Positions 24,922 to 35,870 of a stretch of DNA of 64,000 bases are shown here, piece by piece; the stretch's first letter is position 1; each line of letters begins with the position of its first letter. Origin of the DNA: Alphaproteobacteria bacterium (GTDB lineage: Bacteria; Pseudomonadota; Alphaproteobacteria; UBA6615); assembly GCA_028279245.1 (NCBI GenBank), contig JANQOE010000039.1, positions 1 to 64,000 of the forward strand. The letters run 5' to 3'. The notes beneath the pieces are model-generated. The model saw only the letters and a list, made by a program, of their open reading frames with translations, had not been told where the DNA came from and did not search any database. The translations under genes were made by a program, and so were the position numbers.

Positions 24922-25663
24922 ACGTAGTCGCCAGCACAAGAATGTAGATGATGGCAACCGCCGCCCCGCCTATGGTGACTCCACTCACGGTCAACATCGC
25001 GCCTCTGCGCATCCTCCGCTCAAGCCGCCGCCGCGACGCCTCACGGCGGTCGACGACCACCGGCGCTGTGACACCCACACGTTTGGCTGCTTTGACCTCC
25101 GCAAACTGTTCCGTTTCGTCCGCCACGGGCTGGCGTGCGACCGACGCACGGGTCTTGCCTGTCACTGGCATCGACTTGGCCGTCGGGTCTGGTCCCCGAA
25201 CTTTGGGGGAAGCGACCCTTGACGGCGTGAACGCGGCCGCGCGAGCCATCATAGACATGTCGTCCATGGCCAAGGAATTTGCTGGCGCTGACGGAATATC
25301 GAGATCGTCGGTCAGCACGCTCTTGAGCAGATACGGTGCCGGTTCCGGGACGGCTGTCTTAGCCGGAGGAGCAGTATGGGCGTCTTGGGAGGCCTGTTGA
25401 TCGGAGCCCCGGTCCAGCTCATCTCCCTCCTCATCGATCGCCGGGCCCTTCAGCAGGAAATTCGGCAACCGCTCAACCTTCACCGCGCCATTCTGGCTAC
25501 GCCCGTTCTTGTGCCCGTTTGCCGGCCGATTCGCCTTGGGCGATGGGACTTGTTCAACATCGCGGGAATACTGGCCAATCGAAGCAGCCAACCGCGCCCA
25601 TTCATCAAATTCTTCGGTTTCTTTTGCCGTCTGCACTTCGGACGCCCCGAACCTTGGTGTCAT
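24911..25663 (-). CDS. unknown protein: disordered basic/acidic region with C-terminal membrane anchor
   Basis: About 250 residues (ATG 25663; an upstream TTG at 25678 is possible). I do not recognise the family. The first 200 residues are low-complexity, rich in Pro, Ala, Lys and Asp, with no clear fold. Then comes a strongly basic run (RREASRRRLERRMRRGAM) and a C-terminal hydrophobic segment of about 25 residues (MLTVSGVTIGGAAVAIIYIL). This looks like a tail-anchored protein with a cytoplasmic disordered arm. It lies downstream of the cytochrome/SEL1/SPOR gene, separated by a terminator. Confidence 0.6.
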   Translation of the reverse strand: MTPRFGASEVQTAKETEEFDEWARLAASIGQYSRDVEQVPSPKANRPANGHKNGRSQNGAVKVERLPNFLLKGPAIDEEGDELDRGSDQQASQDAHTAPPAKTAVPEPAPYLLKSVLTDDLDIPSAPANSLAMDDMSMMARAAAFTPSRVASPKVRGPDPTAKSMPVTGKTRASVARQPVADETEQFAEVKAAKRVGVTAPVVVDRREASRRRLERRMRRGAMLTVSGVTIGGAAVAIIYILVLATTSIF

Positions 25664-25790
25664 GGTTGCCACAGTCAATCAATAGTATCCTGTTCGGGTA
25701 TTCGAGGGCTCTAATCAAAGGTATTAGCCACCCCCCAAGTCATCCCGCGTGCCAGGGTAAGAAGGGTATGGGACGCTTTTCTCCGGGGAC

Positions 25791-25820
25791 AAAAAGAAAG
25801 CCCCGCCTCTCGGCGGGGCT
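25791..25820 (-). terminator. intrinsic terminator after the cytochrome/SEL1/SPOR gene
   Basis: On the minus strand AGCCCCGCC-GAGA-GGCGGGGCT (25820-25799) is followed by TTCTTTTTG. A perfect stem and U-rich tail directly after the stop codon at 25844 make this a convincing terminator. Confidence 0.85.
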
Positions 25821-25843
25821 CAATAGTCAAATTGGAATTATGT

Positions 25844-28402
25844 CTATCTGGGCACTACCAAGCAGTCCTGATCTGCCAGCACTAGCTGCGAGCAGAGCTG
25901 CTGGGCATCGGCCTGGGTCGGCACCGGCCCGGCCTGCACCCGATGAAAGGTCCCATGCGCCAACTGCGCCGTTTCGACATGCAAGCGAAGCTCGCTCAGC
26001 AACGCCGGGTGCCGGGCCTTGATGAGTTCCCAGGCCGGCCCGGTATCGTACTCCCTGTCGAGCGCCGCGAGCTGAACCCGCCAAGCGGAGTCACCGTCGG
26101 ACGCCGGGACCGGAGCCGGCGCAGCCACGACTTCTGTCGTCGCTACGGCCTGCTGTAGCTGGGGTGCCGGGGCAACCGCAACGGCTGGTTGCGGTGCCGG
26201 AACCGCGCCGCCGTAGGATGCCAATCGGACGCTGGCTTCCTCATGACCCTGGGCCGCTGCTTCCTGGAACCACTTGCGCGCAGTCGCCTCTCCGTCAGGG
26301 GAGAGCACGTAGCCATCGGCGTACATCAGGCCCAGGGCATACTGTGCGTCCATAAAGCCCTGAGATGCCGCCTTGCGGTACCAGTTGACGGCCTTCCCAT
26401 AGTCCTGGTTCACGCCCTTCCCGACCACGTACAGCGTGCCGAGGTTGTGCTGAGCCAAGGCATCGCCGGTTTGGGCCAACGACAGGAACTTGTCCCGGGC
26501 AACGACCCAGTCACCGCTCCGGTACGCGTCCATGGCGGCGGCAAGATCGCCGTTCTGCGGCGTGGCTGGAGGCAAGCTCGCAACGCTCGCAGCCACGGGG
26601 GCTGCAGGCTGCAGGCTGGCCACCGCAATCGGCCGCTCGACATCGGACATGGCCAGTTCGAGCTTGTTGAAGGCCATCATGAACCGCTCCCGCGGCAGGT
26701 TGGTCTGGCGTAGCCGGGTCTGAATATCCCGGAACGCACCCTCCTTCTCCAATTCCGTCAGGAACGCGTCGCGCTCCAAACCGAATTCCGCGGCCGCCAG
26801 CGTCTCATTCAGCGGCTGATGGAACCGTGCGACCAGCACCGAAACCGGCTCTCTGTTTTGCGCGTCCCGCAAGTTCGGGTCGACACCGGCATTTCGCTGC
26901 GCCTCATGGAACACGTCGATGTCGTTCTGCAGCAGGGCATCGAACTCGTCATGGGGCGGGTAGAGCGCCTCCACCTCCTCGACGACCCAATCCGGGAACA
27001 AGCCGGACTCGGTCACGTAAGGGCGCACCTCATCCTTCGACAGATTCATCCCGTTCGAATGGCAAGAGATGCAGGAGATGCCGTTGATGACGGTACTGTC
27101 CACCGGATCGGTACGATCTTGCACGATGTTCAGCGGACCTGTATCGAGCCGGAAACCCTCATCCGTGGTCAGCATATAGCCTTGCATGCCGTTCGGCAGG
27201 TTGAAGATCACCTCGCCGCCGTCTTCGATGAAGACATACTTGCCCGCGCCGTATGGCCCGAGCGGCGCCTGGAACAGGTCGCGCGACCGTTCCTCATTGT
27301 CTTCCGCAAAGTCATAACTGATCCAGTAGGCGCCATACTCCGTCTCATGACGTTCGATCAGCCGGTTATTCAGCCCGACATTTGAGTCATGAACGGCAGA
27401 CCTAGCCACCTTACGGTCCCGGATGTTCGACCGGCGATCAACACCGAGCCGCTTCTCGAGCCCGCCCAGGGCATCCGGAATGCGGAGCAAGTCGTAGTAC
27501 ATCGGCGGCCGCGACGCGACGACGGCAAACCAATCCGCTTTCAAGAACGAAGCCGGCCCATCCTTCCGCAGTTCGCCAAGCAGGCGCGTCCGCGTCCGGA
27601 AACCTCCTCCATAGTCCGAAGCGTCCTCGTCGTAGAGGGAGTTATCGGACAAGTCGAACGCCTTGTCGACGCCCTGCGTAGCCTTCCGAACTACGATCTC
27701 GTTCATGTTGAAGTTGACGAGCCGGCGCCAGTCCCGTTTGCGCCAGCCGAGCTCGCTGATCCGAATCCGGTAGACAGTTCTTTCCGGATCGATCGCCACC
27801 GGGATGATTGCCTGTTCGGCCCAGGTCAGGCTGTTGAGCAGCTTTGACAGTCCCTGCCGATACATATCCATCTGCCCTTCGGAGTCGCCCGCGTTGTAGA
27901 TATGCGCGAAACTCAGATAGCGCGCGTCGTCGGCAGCGCCGCCAAGGGCCGCCTGGTCCGCGTCGATGTAGCCTTGAATCTGATCGTCACTGATGAACGG
28001 GCGATCCGCCGTTTGCTGGCCGGTCAGATTGGTAATCCAGTCACTAACAATCTTTTTCTCTTGGTCGCTGAGTTGATCATCAGGCGAATCCGCCGCCCCG
28101 AACGGCATCTGATTCGTCCAAACGAGGTTGTATAGCAATGAGTCAGCCGGGTTCCCGGGGTTAACCAGCTTTCGCGTCTTCGCCATCCGTTCCAGATCAA
28201 GCACATAGTCGAACCCGACCGGTGCTTGCTCCAGGACCCGCTGATCCGCCGGGCCGTGGCAAGAAACACAGTTCTCAGCAAATATTTCCTTGACCTGTTC
28301 GTCCAAACCCTCCGTTGCCCCCAAGGCATCGCCGGCGACATACAGAAACGAAAGGCCGACCGTGACACTGACCGTTGCCACCGTGGTCAACGTTCTGACC
28401 AT
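25844..28402 (-). CDS. exported di-heme cytochrome c / SEL1 / SPOR multidomain protein
   Basis: An 852-residue protein from ATG 28402 (GGGAG 9 bases upstream). Signal peptide through residue 29 (GDALGA/T). Two c-type heme motifs, CVSCH (45-49) and CISCH (444-448), bracket a long region rich in charged and aromatic residues that I cannot assign; the first heme lies in a planctomycete-type cytochrome-like domain (NQMPFGAADSP). After a Pro/Ala linker come SEL1 repeats (about 635-725: AQHNLGTLYVVGKGV, DAQYALGLMYADGYV) and, after another linker, a SPOR-type domain (about 770-852, VQLAALDREYD ... FHRVQAGP). SPOR domains bind denuded septal peptidoglycan. The combination is unusual and suggests a periplasmic redox protein tethered to the cell wall. 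Confidence 0.85.
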   Translation of the reverse strand: MVRTLTTVATVSVTVGLSFLYVAGDALGATEGLDEQVKEIFAENCVSCHGPADQRVLEQAPVGFDYVLDLERMAKTRKLVNPGNPADSLLYNLVWTNQMPFGAADSPDDQLSDQEKKIVSDWITNLTGQQTADRPFISDDQIQGYIDADQAALGGAADDARYLSFAHIYNAGDSEGQMDMYRQGLSKLLNSLTWAEQAIIPVAIDPERTVYRIRISELGWRKRDWRRLVNFNMNEIVVRKATQGVDKAFDLSDNSLYDEDASDYGGGFRTRTRLLGELRKDGPASFLKADWFAVVASRPPMYYDLLRIPDALGGLEKRLGVDRRSNIRDRKVARSAVHDSNVGLNNRLIERHETEYGAYWISYDFAEDNEERSRDLFQAPLGPYGAGKYVFIEDGGEVIFNLPNGMQGYMLTTDEGFRLDTGPLNIVQDRTDPVDSTVINGISCISCHSNGMNLSKDEVRPYVTESGLFPDWVVEEVEALYPPHDEFDALLQNDIDVFHEAQRNAGVDPNLRDAQNREPVSVLVARFHQPLNETLAAAEFGLERDAFLTELEKEGAFRDIQTRLRQTNLPRERFMMAFNKLELAMSDVERPIAVASLQPAAPVAASVASLPPATPQNGDLAAAMDAYRSGDWVVARDKFLSLAQTGDALAQHNLGTLYVVGKGVNQDYGKAVNWYRKAASQGFMDAQYALGLMYADGYVLSPDGEATARKWFQEAAAQGHEEASVRLASYGGAVPAPQPAVAVAPAPQLQQAVATTEVVAAPAPVPASDGDSAWRVQLAALDREYDTGPAWELIKARHPALLSELRLHVETAQLAHGTFHRVQAGPVPTQADAQQLCSQLVLADQDCLVVPR

Positions 28403-28715
28403 TATTGCGAGCTCCCATTCTCTTTTACTCAACCCAATCCCCTTCCACTTGGACCTTAACAGTCCATACGGTTAAACCCGTCGTTAGATGGGAACCAGAC
28501 GCTACCGGTTCTTGGGGGGCAAATGTGCGACCAGACTGCGACAAATATGGCGCCTAATACTGATGCGCCAATTCACTGGTCACGTTAACTTTTAGCTCGA
28601 AGAAAGAAACCTAGACCGAGCGGGGTACGACAATACAAAAGAGCACGGCGTACACGAAAAGAGGAAAACGAATCGTCACGTCCAAATCTCCATCCATAAC
28701 GCCGATGATTTAGTC
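28403..28715. other. intergenic region upstream of the cytochrome gene
   Basis: About 310 bp between the start of the cytochrome/SEL1/SPOR gene and the end of the threonine aldolase gene. It is moderately AT-rich and should contain the cytochrome promoter. No RNA gene, hairpin or repeat was recognised. Confidence 0.5.
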
Positions 28716-29762
28716 CTAAGCCGCAAGCAGTTTGCGGATCGCATTCAAGGCAACCGTGATGTCGTCAGCAGCGACATCCAAATGCGTGACAGCGCGTATT
28801 GTCTTGTCGTCCAGCGCCCCCATCCGCACACCATGTTCTGTCTCCAGAGCCTTGCACATTGTCGGCGCCGACATGGTCGCATCTTCGACATCGAAATAGA
28901 CCATGTTGGTCTCAACGGTTTCTAGGTCGAGCAATATGCCGTCGGTCGCCGCGAGCCCTTCAGCCAACGCCCGCGCGTTGGCGTGGTCCTCCGCCAACCG
29001 TTCGACATTGTGCTCCAAGGCGTAGACACCGGCCGCCGCGATTATGCCGGCCTGCCGCATGGCTCCGCCGAATTGGTGCTTGCACCGAAACGCTTCTTCT
29101 ATGAACGCGGCCGGGCCAGCGAGCACCGCGCCGACCGGGCATCCCAATCCCTTCGACAGATCGATCCACACGCTATCGCATGGCGCGCTGAAGTCGCGCG
29201 CCGCGACGCCACTGGCCACGACAGCGTTCGGCAACCGTGCGCCATCCATATGGACCTTGAGGCCACGTCCATGCGCCACCTCGGCAACAGCTTCGATGCC
29301 CTCCAGGGGCCAAACCGCGCCGCCGCCGAGATTGCTCGTCTGCTCGATGGAGAGGATCGCCGACTGCGGCAGGTGACGCAGCCCCTCCGGGCGGATCGCC
29401 GACGCCACCTGGTCGGCCGTGAAGATCCCGCGTTCCCCGGCAACCGGTCGAACCATTAGGCCCGACAACGCCGCCGGACCACCGCCTTCGAAATGGATCG
29501 GGTGCGCCGTCTGGTCCAAGATGACCTCCGCCCCAGGACGGCCCCAAACCCGCAACGCGATCTGATTGCACATGGTGCCGGACGGCAAGAACAGAGCCGC
29601 CTCCTTGCCCAGCAACTCCGCCACCATCTCTTGCAGCCGATTGACCGTTGGGTCTTCGCCTCGCTGTTCGTCGCCCACCTCCGCGTTGGCAATCGCGTCG
29701 CGCATACCGGTAGAGGGCCATGTCTGTGTATCGCTATAGAGGTCGACCCGTGGCGTGTTCAT
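28716..29762 (-). CDS. ltaE: L-threonine aldolase (GntG/low-specificity type)
   Basis: A 348-residue PLP enzyme of the beta-eliminating lyase family. DLYSDTQTWPST at the N-terminus, VGDEQRGEDPTVNRLQ, the His87-containing QTAHPIHFEGGGPAALSG, HMDGARLPNA and Lys204 in WIDLSKGLGCPVG (Schiff base to PLP) are all characteristic. It cleaves threonine or allo-threonine to glycine and acetaldehyde. Closely related enzymes act on other beta-hydroxy amino acids, so the physiological substrate is open. It is in the same orientation as the following GST gene but probably transcribed separately. Confidence 0.92.
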   Translation of the reverse strand: MNTPRVDLYSDTQTWPSTGMRDAIANAEVGDEQRGEDPTVNRLQEMVAELLGKEAALFLPSGTMCNQIALRVWGRPGAEVILDQTAHPIHFEGGGPAALSGLMVRPVAGERGIFTADQVASAIRPEGLRHLPQSAILSIEQTSNLGGGAVWPLEGIEAVAEVAHGRGLKVHMDGARLPNAVVASGVAARDFSAPCDSVWIDLSKGLGCPVGAVLAGPAAFIEEAFRCKHQFGGAMRQAGIIAAAGVYALEHNVERLAEDHANARALAEGLAATDGILLDLETVETNMVYFDVEDATMSAPTMCKALETEHGVRMGALDDKTIRAVTHLDVAADDITVALNAIRKLLAA

Positions 29763-29809
29763 CTACGGTCCTTTCCTGACGATTAGCGGCAACCCATTCC
29801 ATGGGCACG

Positions 29810-30460
29810 TTATTCGTACCTAGGCGAAACCCATGGTTCGGCGGCCGCGCCTCCGTACCACTCGCCCATGGCCGGGTGTGTCAACACGGCTTCAACATAG
29901 CGTTGCAAGCGCGGTTCCAGCGACACGCCGTAGGTCTTGAACCGTGTCACCACCGGCGCAAACGCGATGTCGGCACCCGACCAATCACCGAACAAGTAGT
30001 CCCCGCCGGAGTCCGACAGGCAGTTGCTCCAGACCTCCTGGATCCGGGCGATATCGGCCGCCGCTTCATCGGAATAACCCTGGCCGGACCTGTCGACCCC
30101 GAGGTTCATCGGCAGTTCCATGCGCAGGGCCCGGAAGCCGGAGTGCATTTCCGCGACAACCGAGCGCGCCACGGCCCGCGAACCAGCGTCGCCAGGCCAC
30201 AGCCCGGCGGCCGGCACCTGCTCCGCCATGTATTCGAGGATGGCCAGGGAGTCCCAGATCGTCCGCCCGTCATGGTGGAGCAACGGCACCAAGCGCGGAC
30301 CGCGCCCGGCTTGCTCGGCGATCTCGTCCGAAGTTTCGGGGCGGTCCAACGGCACCACGGTCTCGTCGAAGGTCACGCCACTGACCCGCACCGCCAGCCA
30401 GCCCCGCAGCGACCAGGACGAATAGCGCCGGTTGCCGATTACGATATGAAAGTCCGCCAT
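29810..30460 (-). CDS. glutathione S-transferase family protein
   Basis: A 216-residue GST. The N-terminal thioredoxin-fold domain contains IGNRRYSSWSLRGWLAVRVSG (catalytic Ser region), VPLLHHDGRTIWDSLAILEYMAE (glutathione-binding cis-Pro and DSLAI), followed by an all-helical C-terminal domain. The ATG at 30460 with GGAGCTC ahead is chosen over a start 23 codons earlier. The motif order resembles the YfcF/zeta-like bacterial GSTs. Substrate unknown. Confidence 0.9.
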   Translation of the reverse strand: MADFHIVIGNRRYSSWSLRGWLAVRVSGVTFDETVVPLDRPETSDEIAEQAGRGPRLVPLLHHDGRTIWDSLAILEYMAEQVPAAGLWPGDAGSRAVARSVVAEMHSGFRALRMELPMNLGVDRSGQGYSDEAAADIARIQEVWSNCLSDSGGDYLFGDWSGADIAFAPVVTRFKTYGVSLEPRLQRYVEAVLTHPAMGEWYGGAAAEPWVSPRYE

Positions 30461-30707
30461 GAGCTCCAGCCCGGGAAATCCAAACCGCCGCAACATAGTG
30501 CAGCATGCCCGCGCCCGCGAGTGGGTCAACCGCGAGCCTAGTCGCTCGCGCCCATCTCATCCGCCGCAAGGCATTGCCACCTCCCCCGCCTCGGCGGAGA
30601 ATGAGGACCGCCTCCGACGCCCGTCCCAAACGGACGGGGAATGCGCCAGATCATGGCGGGCGTCATCGCCATGCGCGAAAGCCGGAACGAAGCTAGGGGA
30701 GATCCTC

Positions 30708-31556
30708 GTGAGGAAACGCACCAAAGCCAGACTATCCAAAGACAAACTTCGGCTCGGCGATGTCGATATGGACAAGCGTTTGGCCCGCCAACCCTACCAA
30801 GACAAATTGAACAAGCTCCAGCAGCGCCTGAGATTGATCCAGCAAAGCTACCTTTTCTCCGGTAACAACGCCGTCATCGTGTTCGAGGGCTGGGATGCAG
30901 CCGGCAAGGGCGGCACCATTCGCCGCATGTCGGCGGTGCTCGACCCCCGCGGCTTCAAGGTCTGGCCGATCGCCGCCCCGCGGCGGTTCGAGAAGGAGCG
31001 TCACTATCTGTTTCGGTTTTGGGAACGGCTGCCACCTAAAGGCGCAATCTCCGTGTTCGATCGTTCCTGGTACGGCCGCGTGCTTGTCGAACGCGTTGAG
31101 TCCCTTGCGTCCCCGGCCGAGTGGCGCCGTGCCTACGCCGAGATCAACGACTTCGAACATCTGCTCCTCGACGATGGCATGCGTATCGTCAAGATCTTTC
31201 TGCACATCACCCCTGACGAGCAACTACGCCGTTTCGAGGAACGGCTGCGGGACCCAATGAAACGGTGGAAGCTCTCCTACGAGGACTTCCGCAACCGCAA
31301 GAGCTGGCACGCCCACGAAAAAGCGATCGACGACATGCTGGCCAAAACGTCCACTCTCGCAGTGCCCTGGCACGTTATCCCGGCCAACGACAAGAAGTAC
31401 GCTCGTGTTCAGTCGCTGAAGATCATCGGCGACGCGTTGGCGAATGGGATGGAACTCGGGCCCATGCCTATCGATGACCGTGTGCGGGACGAGGCGGAAA
31501 CCGTATTTGGCCTGGACCGGACGACCGTCGCCGACAGCATTCTGCCCACGCGCTAG
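30708..31556 (+). CDS. ppk2: polyphosphate kinase 2 family protein
   Basis: A 282-residue PPK2. The Walker A-like loop EGWDAAGKGGTIRR (60-73) with Asp63, the Walker B-like FDRSWYGRVLVERV and the lid RDPMKRWKLSYEDFRNRKSW match this family, which transfers phosphate between polyphosphate and nucleotides. The single-domain form here is typical of PPK2 classes acting on ADP/AMP or GDP; the class cannot be assigned by eye. A GTG at 30708 behind AGGGGAG is taken as start. Confidence 0.92.
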   Translation: MRKRTKARLSKDKLRLGDVDMDKRLARQPYQDKLNKLQQRLRLIQQSYLFSGNNAVIVFEGWDAAGKGGTIRRMSAVLDPRGFKVWPIAAPRRFEKERHYLFRFWERLPPKGAISVFDRSWYGRVLVERVESLASPAEWRRAYAEINDFEHLLLDDGMRIVKIFLHITPDEQLRRFEERLRDPMKRWKLSYEDFRNRKSWHAHEKAIDDMLAKTSTLAVPWHVIPANDKKYARVQSLKIIGDALANGMELGPMPIDDRVRDEAETVFGLDRTTVADSILPTR

Positions 31557-31655
31557 GCCGTCACAAACCCGCCAAATCCCTGCAACACAGCTGTCGCGGC
31601 CGAACCGCACATTCCGCTTTCTCCCAACGAGCATGGTTCAGGAGGAAGTACCCGC

Positions 31656-32999
31656 ATGCGCAGACTATCCCTCATGGCAGCTGTATCCTTGCTGGCATTG
31701 CCCGGTCCGGCCGTCGCCGAAGCCATCAAGTTCGATGCCACCCTGATCGGCCATGCAATCCTACCAGCGGAGACCCTGGTTCCCGCGCCGCCCGACGCCC
31801 CGGCCGCACTGCAGACCTCGGGCAAGTTCACCACCCGCGGGAACCCCGCCCGCATCAAGGACGCCCCGAGTGATGGCGCCACACTACCGTTCAACGGCCA
31901 GCCGGTGCAGGGTTTCTCAGGCATCAAGCGCACTGACGAAAGCCGTTACTACGTTCTGACCGACAACGGCTTCGGCTCGAAAGCCAACTCGCCCGACGCC
32001 ATGCTGTTCTTCCATGTCGTCGCCCCAAATTTCGAGACGGGTGAGGTGGTGCTGGAGCAGACAACCTTCCTGTCCGACCCGAACGAGGTCGTGCCGTTCG
32101 TCATCACCATGGAAGGATCGGACACCCGCTACCTCACCGGCGCCGACTTCGACATCGAAGGCTTTCAGATCGTCGGCGACGAAATCGTCATCGGCGACGA
32201 GTTCGGCCCCTACGTCATCGTTGCCGACCTGGCGACCGGCGTCATCAAAGAGTTCCACGAGACCTTCGTCGACGGTGAGTTGGTGAAGTCACCCGACCAC
32301 TACACCATGCGCGTCTCCAACCCCGACAAGCCGGCCAGCGGTGCGACCGCCCGTCGTTCCCGTGGCTATGAGGGCTTTGCGGCGTCCGTCGACGGCAGCA
32401 CGCTCTACCCGCTGCTCGAGGGCCCGCTGTGGAACGAAGAGGCTGGCGATTGGGAGCGTGTCGCGGACGGCCGCGTCGGCTTCCGGCTGCTGGAGATGGA
32501 TGCCAAAACCCGTGAGTGGAGCGGCAACTCCTGGTTCTACCCGGTGGAAGCCGAAAACCACGCCATCGGCGACTTCAACATGATCGACGAAACCCGCGGT
32601 CTGGTCATCGAACGTGACGGTGGTCAGGGCGACGCCGAACTGGCTTGCAAAGACGGCGCGACCGAAAACTGCTTCAGCCGCCCGGCCGAGTTCAAACGCG
32701 TCTACCTGATCGAGATGGCCGGTGTCGCGCCGGGTCAGCCGATCCACAAGGTCGGCTACATCAACCTGCTCGACATCCAGGATCCGAAGGGCGAAGCGCG
32801 CCAAGGCAAACGCGACGACGGCCGCTTCACCTTCCCGTTCGTCACCATCGAGAACGTAGACCGCGTTGACGCCGACCACATCATCGTCGCCAACGATAAC
32901 AACTTCCCATTCTCAATCGGCCGCGCCCTCGGCGAGCGGGACGACAACGAGATGATCCTGCTGCACGTGCCGGATCTGCTGAACGCGTCTAACCAATAG
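31656..32999 (+). CDS. exported esterase-like/phytase-like beta-propeller protein
   Basis: A 447-residue protein with a signal peptide ending near residue 21 (GPAVA/EA). The mature part matches the 'esterase-like activity of phytase' family: QGFSGIKRTDESRYYVLTDNGFGSKANS, DFDIEGFQIVGDEIVIGDEFGPYVI, SRGYEGFAASVDG and NDNNFPFSIGRA. These are predicted calcium-binding beta-propellers of the periplasm, with little biochemical work. A hairpin follows the stop. No neighbouring phosphate-uptake genes were seen. Confidence 0.88.
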   Translation: MRRLSLMAAVSLLALPGPAVAEAIKFDATLIGHAILPAETLVPAPPDAPAALQTSGKFTTRGNPARIKDAPSDGATLPFNGQPVQGFSGIKRTDESRYYVLTDNGFGSKANSPDAMLFFHVVAPNFETGEVVLEQTTFLSDPNEVVPFVITMEGSDTRYLTGADFDIEGFQIVGDEIVIGDEFGPYVIVADLATGVIKEFHETFVDGELVKSPDHYTMRVSNPDKPASGATARRSRGYEGFAASVDGSTLYPLLEGPLWNEEAGDWERVADGRVGFRLLEMDAKTREWSGNSWFYPVEAENHAIGDFNMIDETRGLVIERDGGQGDAELACKDGATENCFSRPAEFKRVYLIEMAGVAPGQPIHKVGYINLLDIQDPKGEARQGKRDDGRFTFPFVTIENVDRVDADHIIVANDNNFPFSIGRALGERDDNEMILLHVPDLLNASNQ

Positions 33000-33005
33000 G
33001 CCTTA

Positions 33006-33040
33006 GCGAGTGTAGCCGCCCAAGCGGCGGCGACACTCGC
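33006..33040. terminator. hairpin between convergent phytase-like and SEL1 lipoprotein genes
   Basis: GCGAGTGT (33006-33013) pairs with ACACTCGC (33033-33040); inner GCCGCC and GGCGGC extend the stem. It lies between the convergent stops and could terminate both transcripts, although the U-tract is weak. Confidence 0.6.
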
Positions 33041-33060
33041 TCCTGTTGAGTGGAAACTGA

Positions 33061-34098
33061 TCAGTAGCGGACTTGCGCGTCTATCCCATCAAGCTCGGAC
33101 GCGACCATGGCTGCCTCCAACTCCTCCAATGCCTCAGTCGCATTGACATAGTTCTGTTCGGCCGACCGCGACAAAAAGCGATGCGCCTGGATGTAGTCAA
33201 CGTGTACGCCTTCGCCGCGCGCGTACATCACGCCGACATTGTATTGCGCGGTGGCATTGCCGTTGATCGCCAGGGGCATCCAGATTTGCATTGCCTTCTG
33301 ATAGTCGTTTTCCTGATAGGCCATCAAACCTTCGAGCAAGAATCCAAGCCCGTCCCGTTCTGACACCGACGAATCTTTGACTTTAGACTCCGTATCCGAA
33401 CTCCCCAACGCCGTTGAGGTCATAGCAACATCCCCGCCCGACGCCTGTCTCGGCGAAACTAACTCGGCCGCAGCCAGAGACGCAAAGCGACTGTCTGGAA
33501 ACGCGTCGAGAAACCGCCGGAAATCGGCTGGGTCAGTGCTATCTTCAATTGCCGCCCAAAACAGCTCATCGGCAGCACCACCTTCAGAGATGGGCCGTGA
33601 TGAACGTCGATCTGCCGAAGGAACAGCCACCGGCCTAAGATCCTTGTCCGCAGCGGTCGAGGTGGTACTCGCACGACCACCACATCCCTTCTGCATGGCC
33701 AATGAGTTCAGTTGTTCGACACGGTTGGTTCCACTCTCAAGAGCCGCTGATTTTTCAAGAGAGTTGCCGATGCCAAAGTCGCCCAGAAACGCAAGCACAT
33801 CGGCTCCGCTGAACTGACTCTCGCGGTTAACCTGATCCAAAAAACCGCGCACCTTGGCAATTTCGAGATCAATGTCCTGACACGTGTATGAAGACGACTC
33901 AGCCACCGTTACATCCATGGCTCTTCCGTAACGCTTTGTTGCACACGCCGATAGGGCAAGTATGACAAGAGCGACTAGAATGAACCTTGCGCACGCAGTT
34001 TCAGAACAGCCTCGCAAAGCGTCATGGGGATGCTCAAAGAATGCTGGATTCCGTGCAACCACGGTCATTCTCCACACAAGACCTGGAGAAACAACCAT
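33061..34098 (-). CDS. SEL1/TPR-repeat lipoprotein
   Basis: A protein of about 345 residues (ATG 34098; ATG 34068 is an alternative). After a 40-residue polar lead comes a hydrophobic stretch and lipobox LSAC (ILALSACATK), indicating an outer- or inner-membrane lipoprotein; the long lead is unusual and favours the shorter start. The middle contains a conserved FWAAIEDSTDPADFRRFLDAFPDS motif common to bacterial caspase-like and SEL1 proteins. The C-terminal part has SEL1 repeats (YQKAMQIWMPLAINGN, AQYNVGVMYARGEGV). Probable protein-protein interaction role in the periplasm. Its base composition is lower in GC than its neighbours. Confidence 0.78.
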   Translation of the reverse strand: MVVSPGLVWRMTVVARNPAFFEHPHDALRGCSETACARFILVALVILALSACATKRYGRAMDVTVAESSSYTCQDIDLEIAKVRGFLDQVNRESQFSGADVLAFLGDFGIGNSLEKSAALESGTNRVEQLNSLAMQKGCGGRASTTSTAADKDLRPVAVPSADRRSSRPISEGGAADELFWAAIEDSTDPADFRRFLDAFPDSRFASLAAAELVSPRQASGGDVAMTSTALGSSDTESKVKDSSVSERDGLGFLLEGLMAYQENDYQKAMQIWMPLAINGNATAQYNVGVMYARGEGVHVDYIQAHRFLSRSAEQNYVNATEALEELEAAMVASELDGIDAQVRY

Positions 34099-34194
34099 AG
34101 ATTACACTAAAGATCTTGATCAAATAACTATGAGTAGTAGTACGTTACATGGATCAGCTACTAACACTATCGGCAACAACACCGCAGCGGCCGA

Positions 34195-35799
<1,605 letters not shown>

Positions 35800-35870
35800 G
35801 GGGTCCCCAGAGTCCTAGCATTTCGTGTGACGAGTTGGCGTGGGATAGGCCATCGAGGCCCTTCCGGCAA

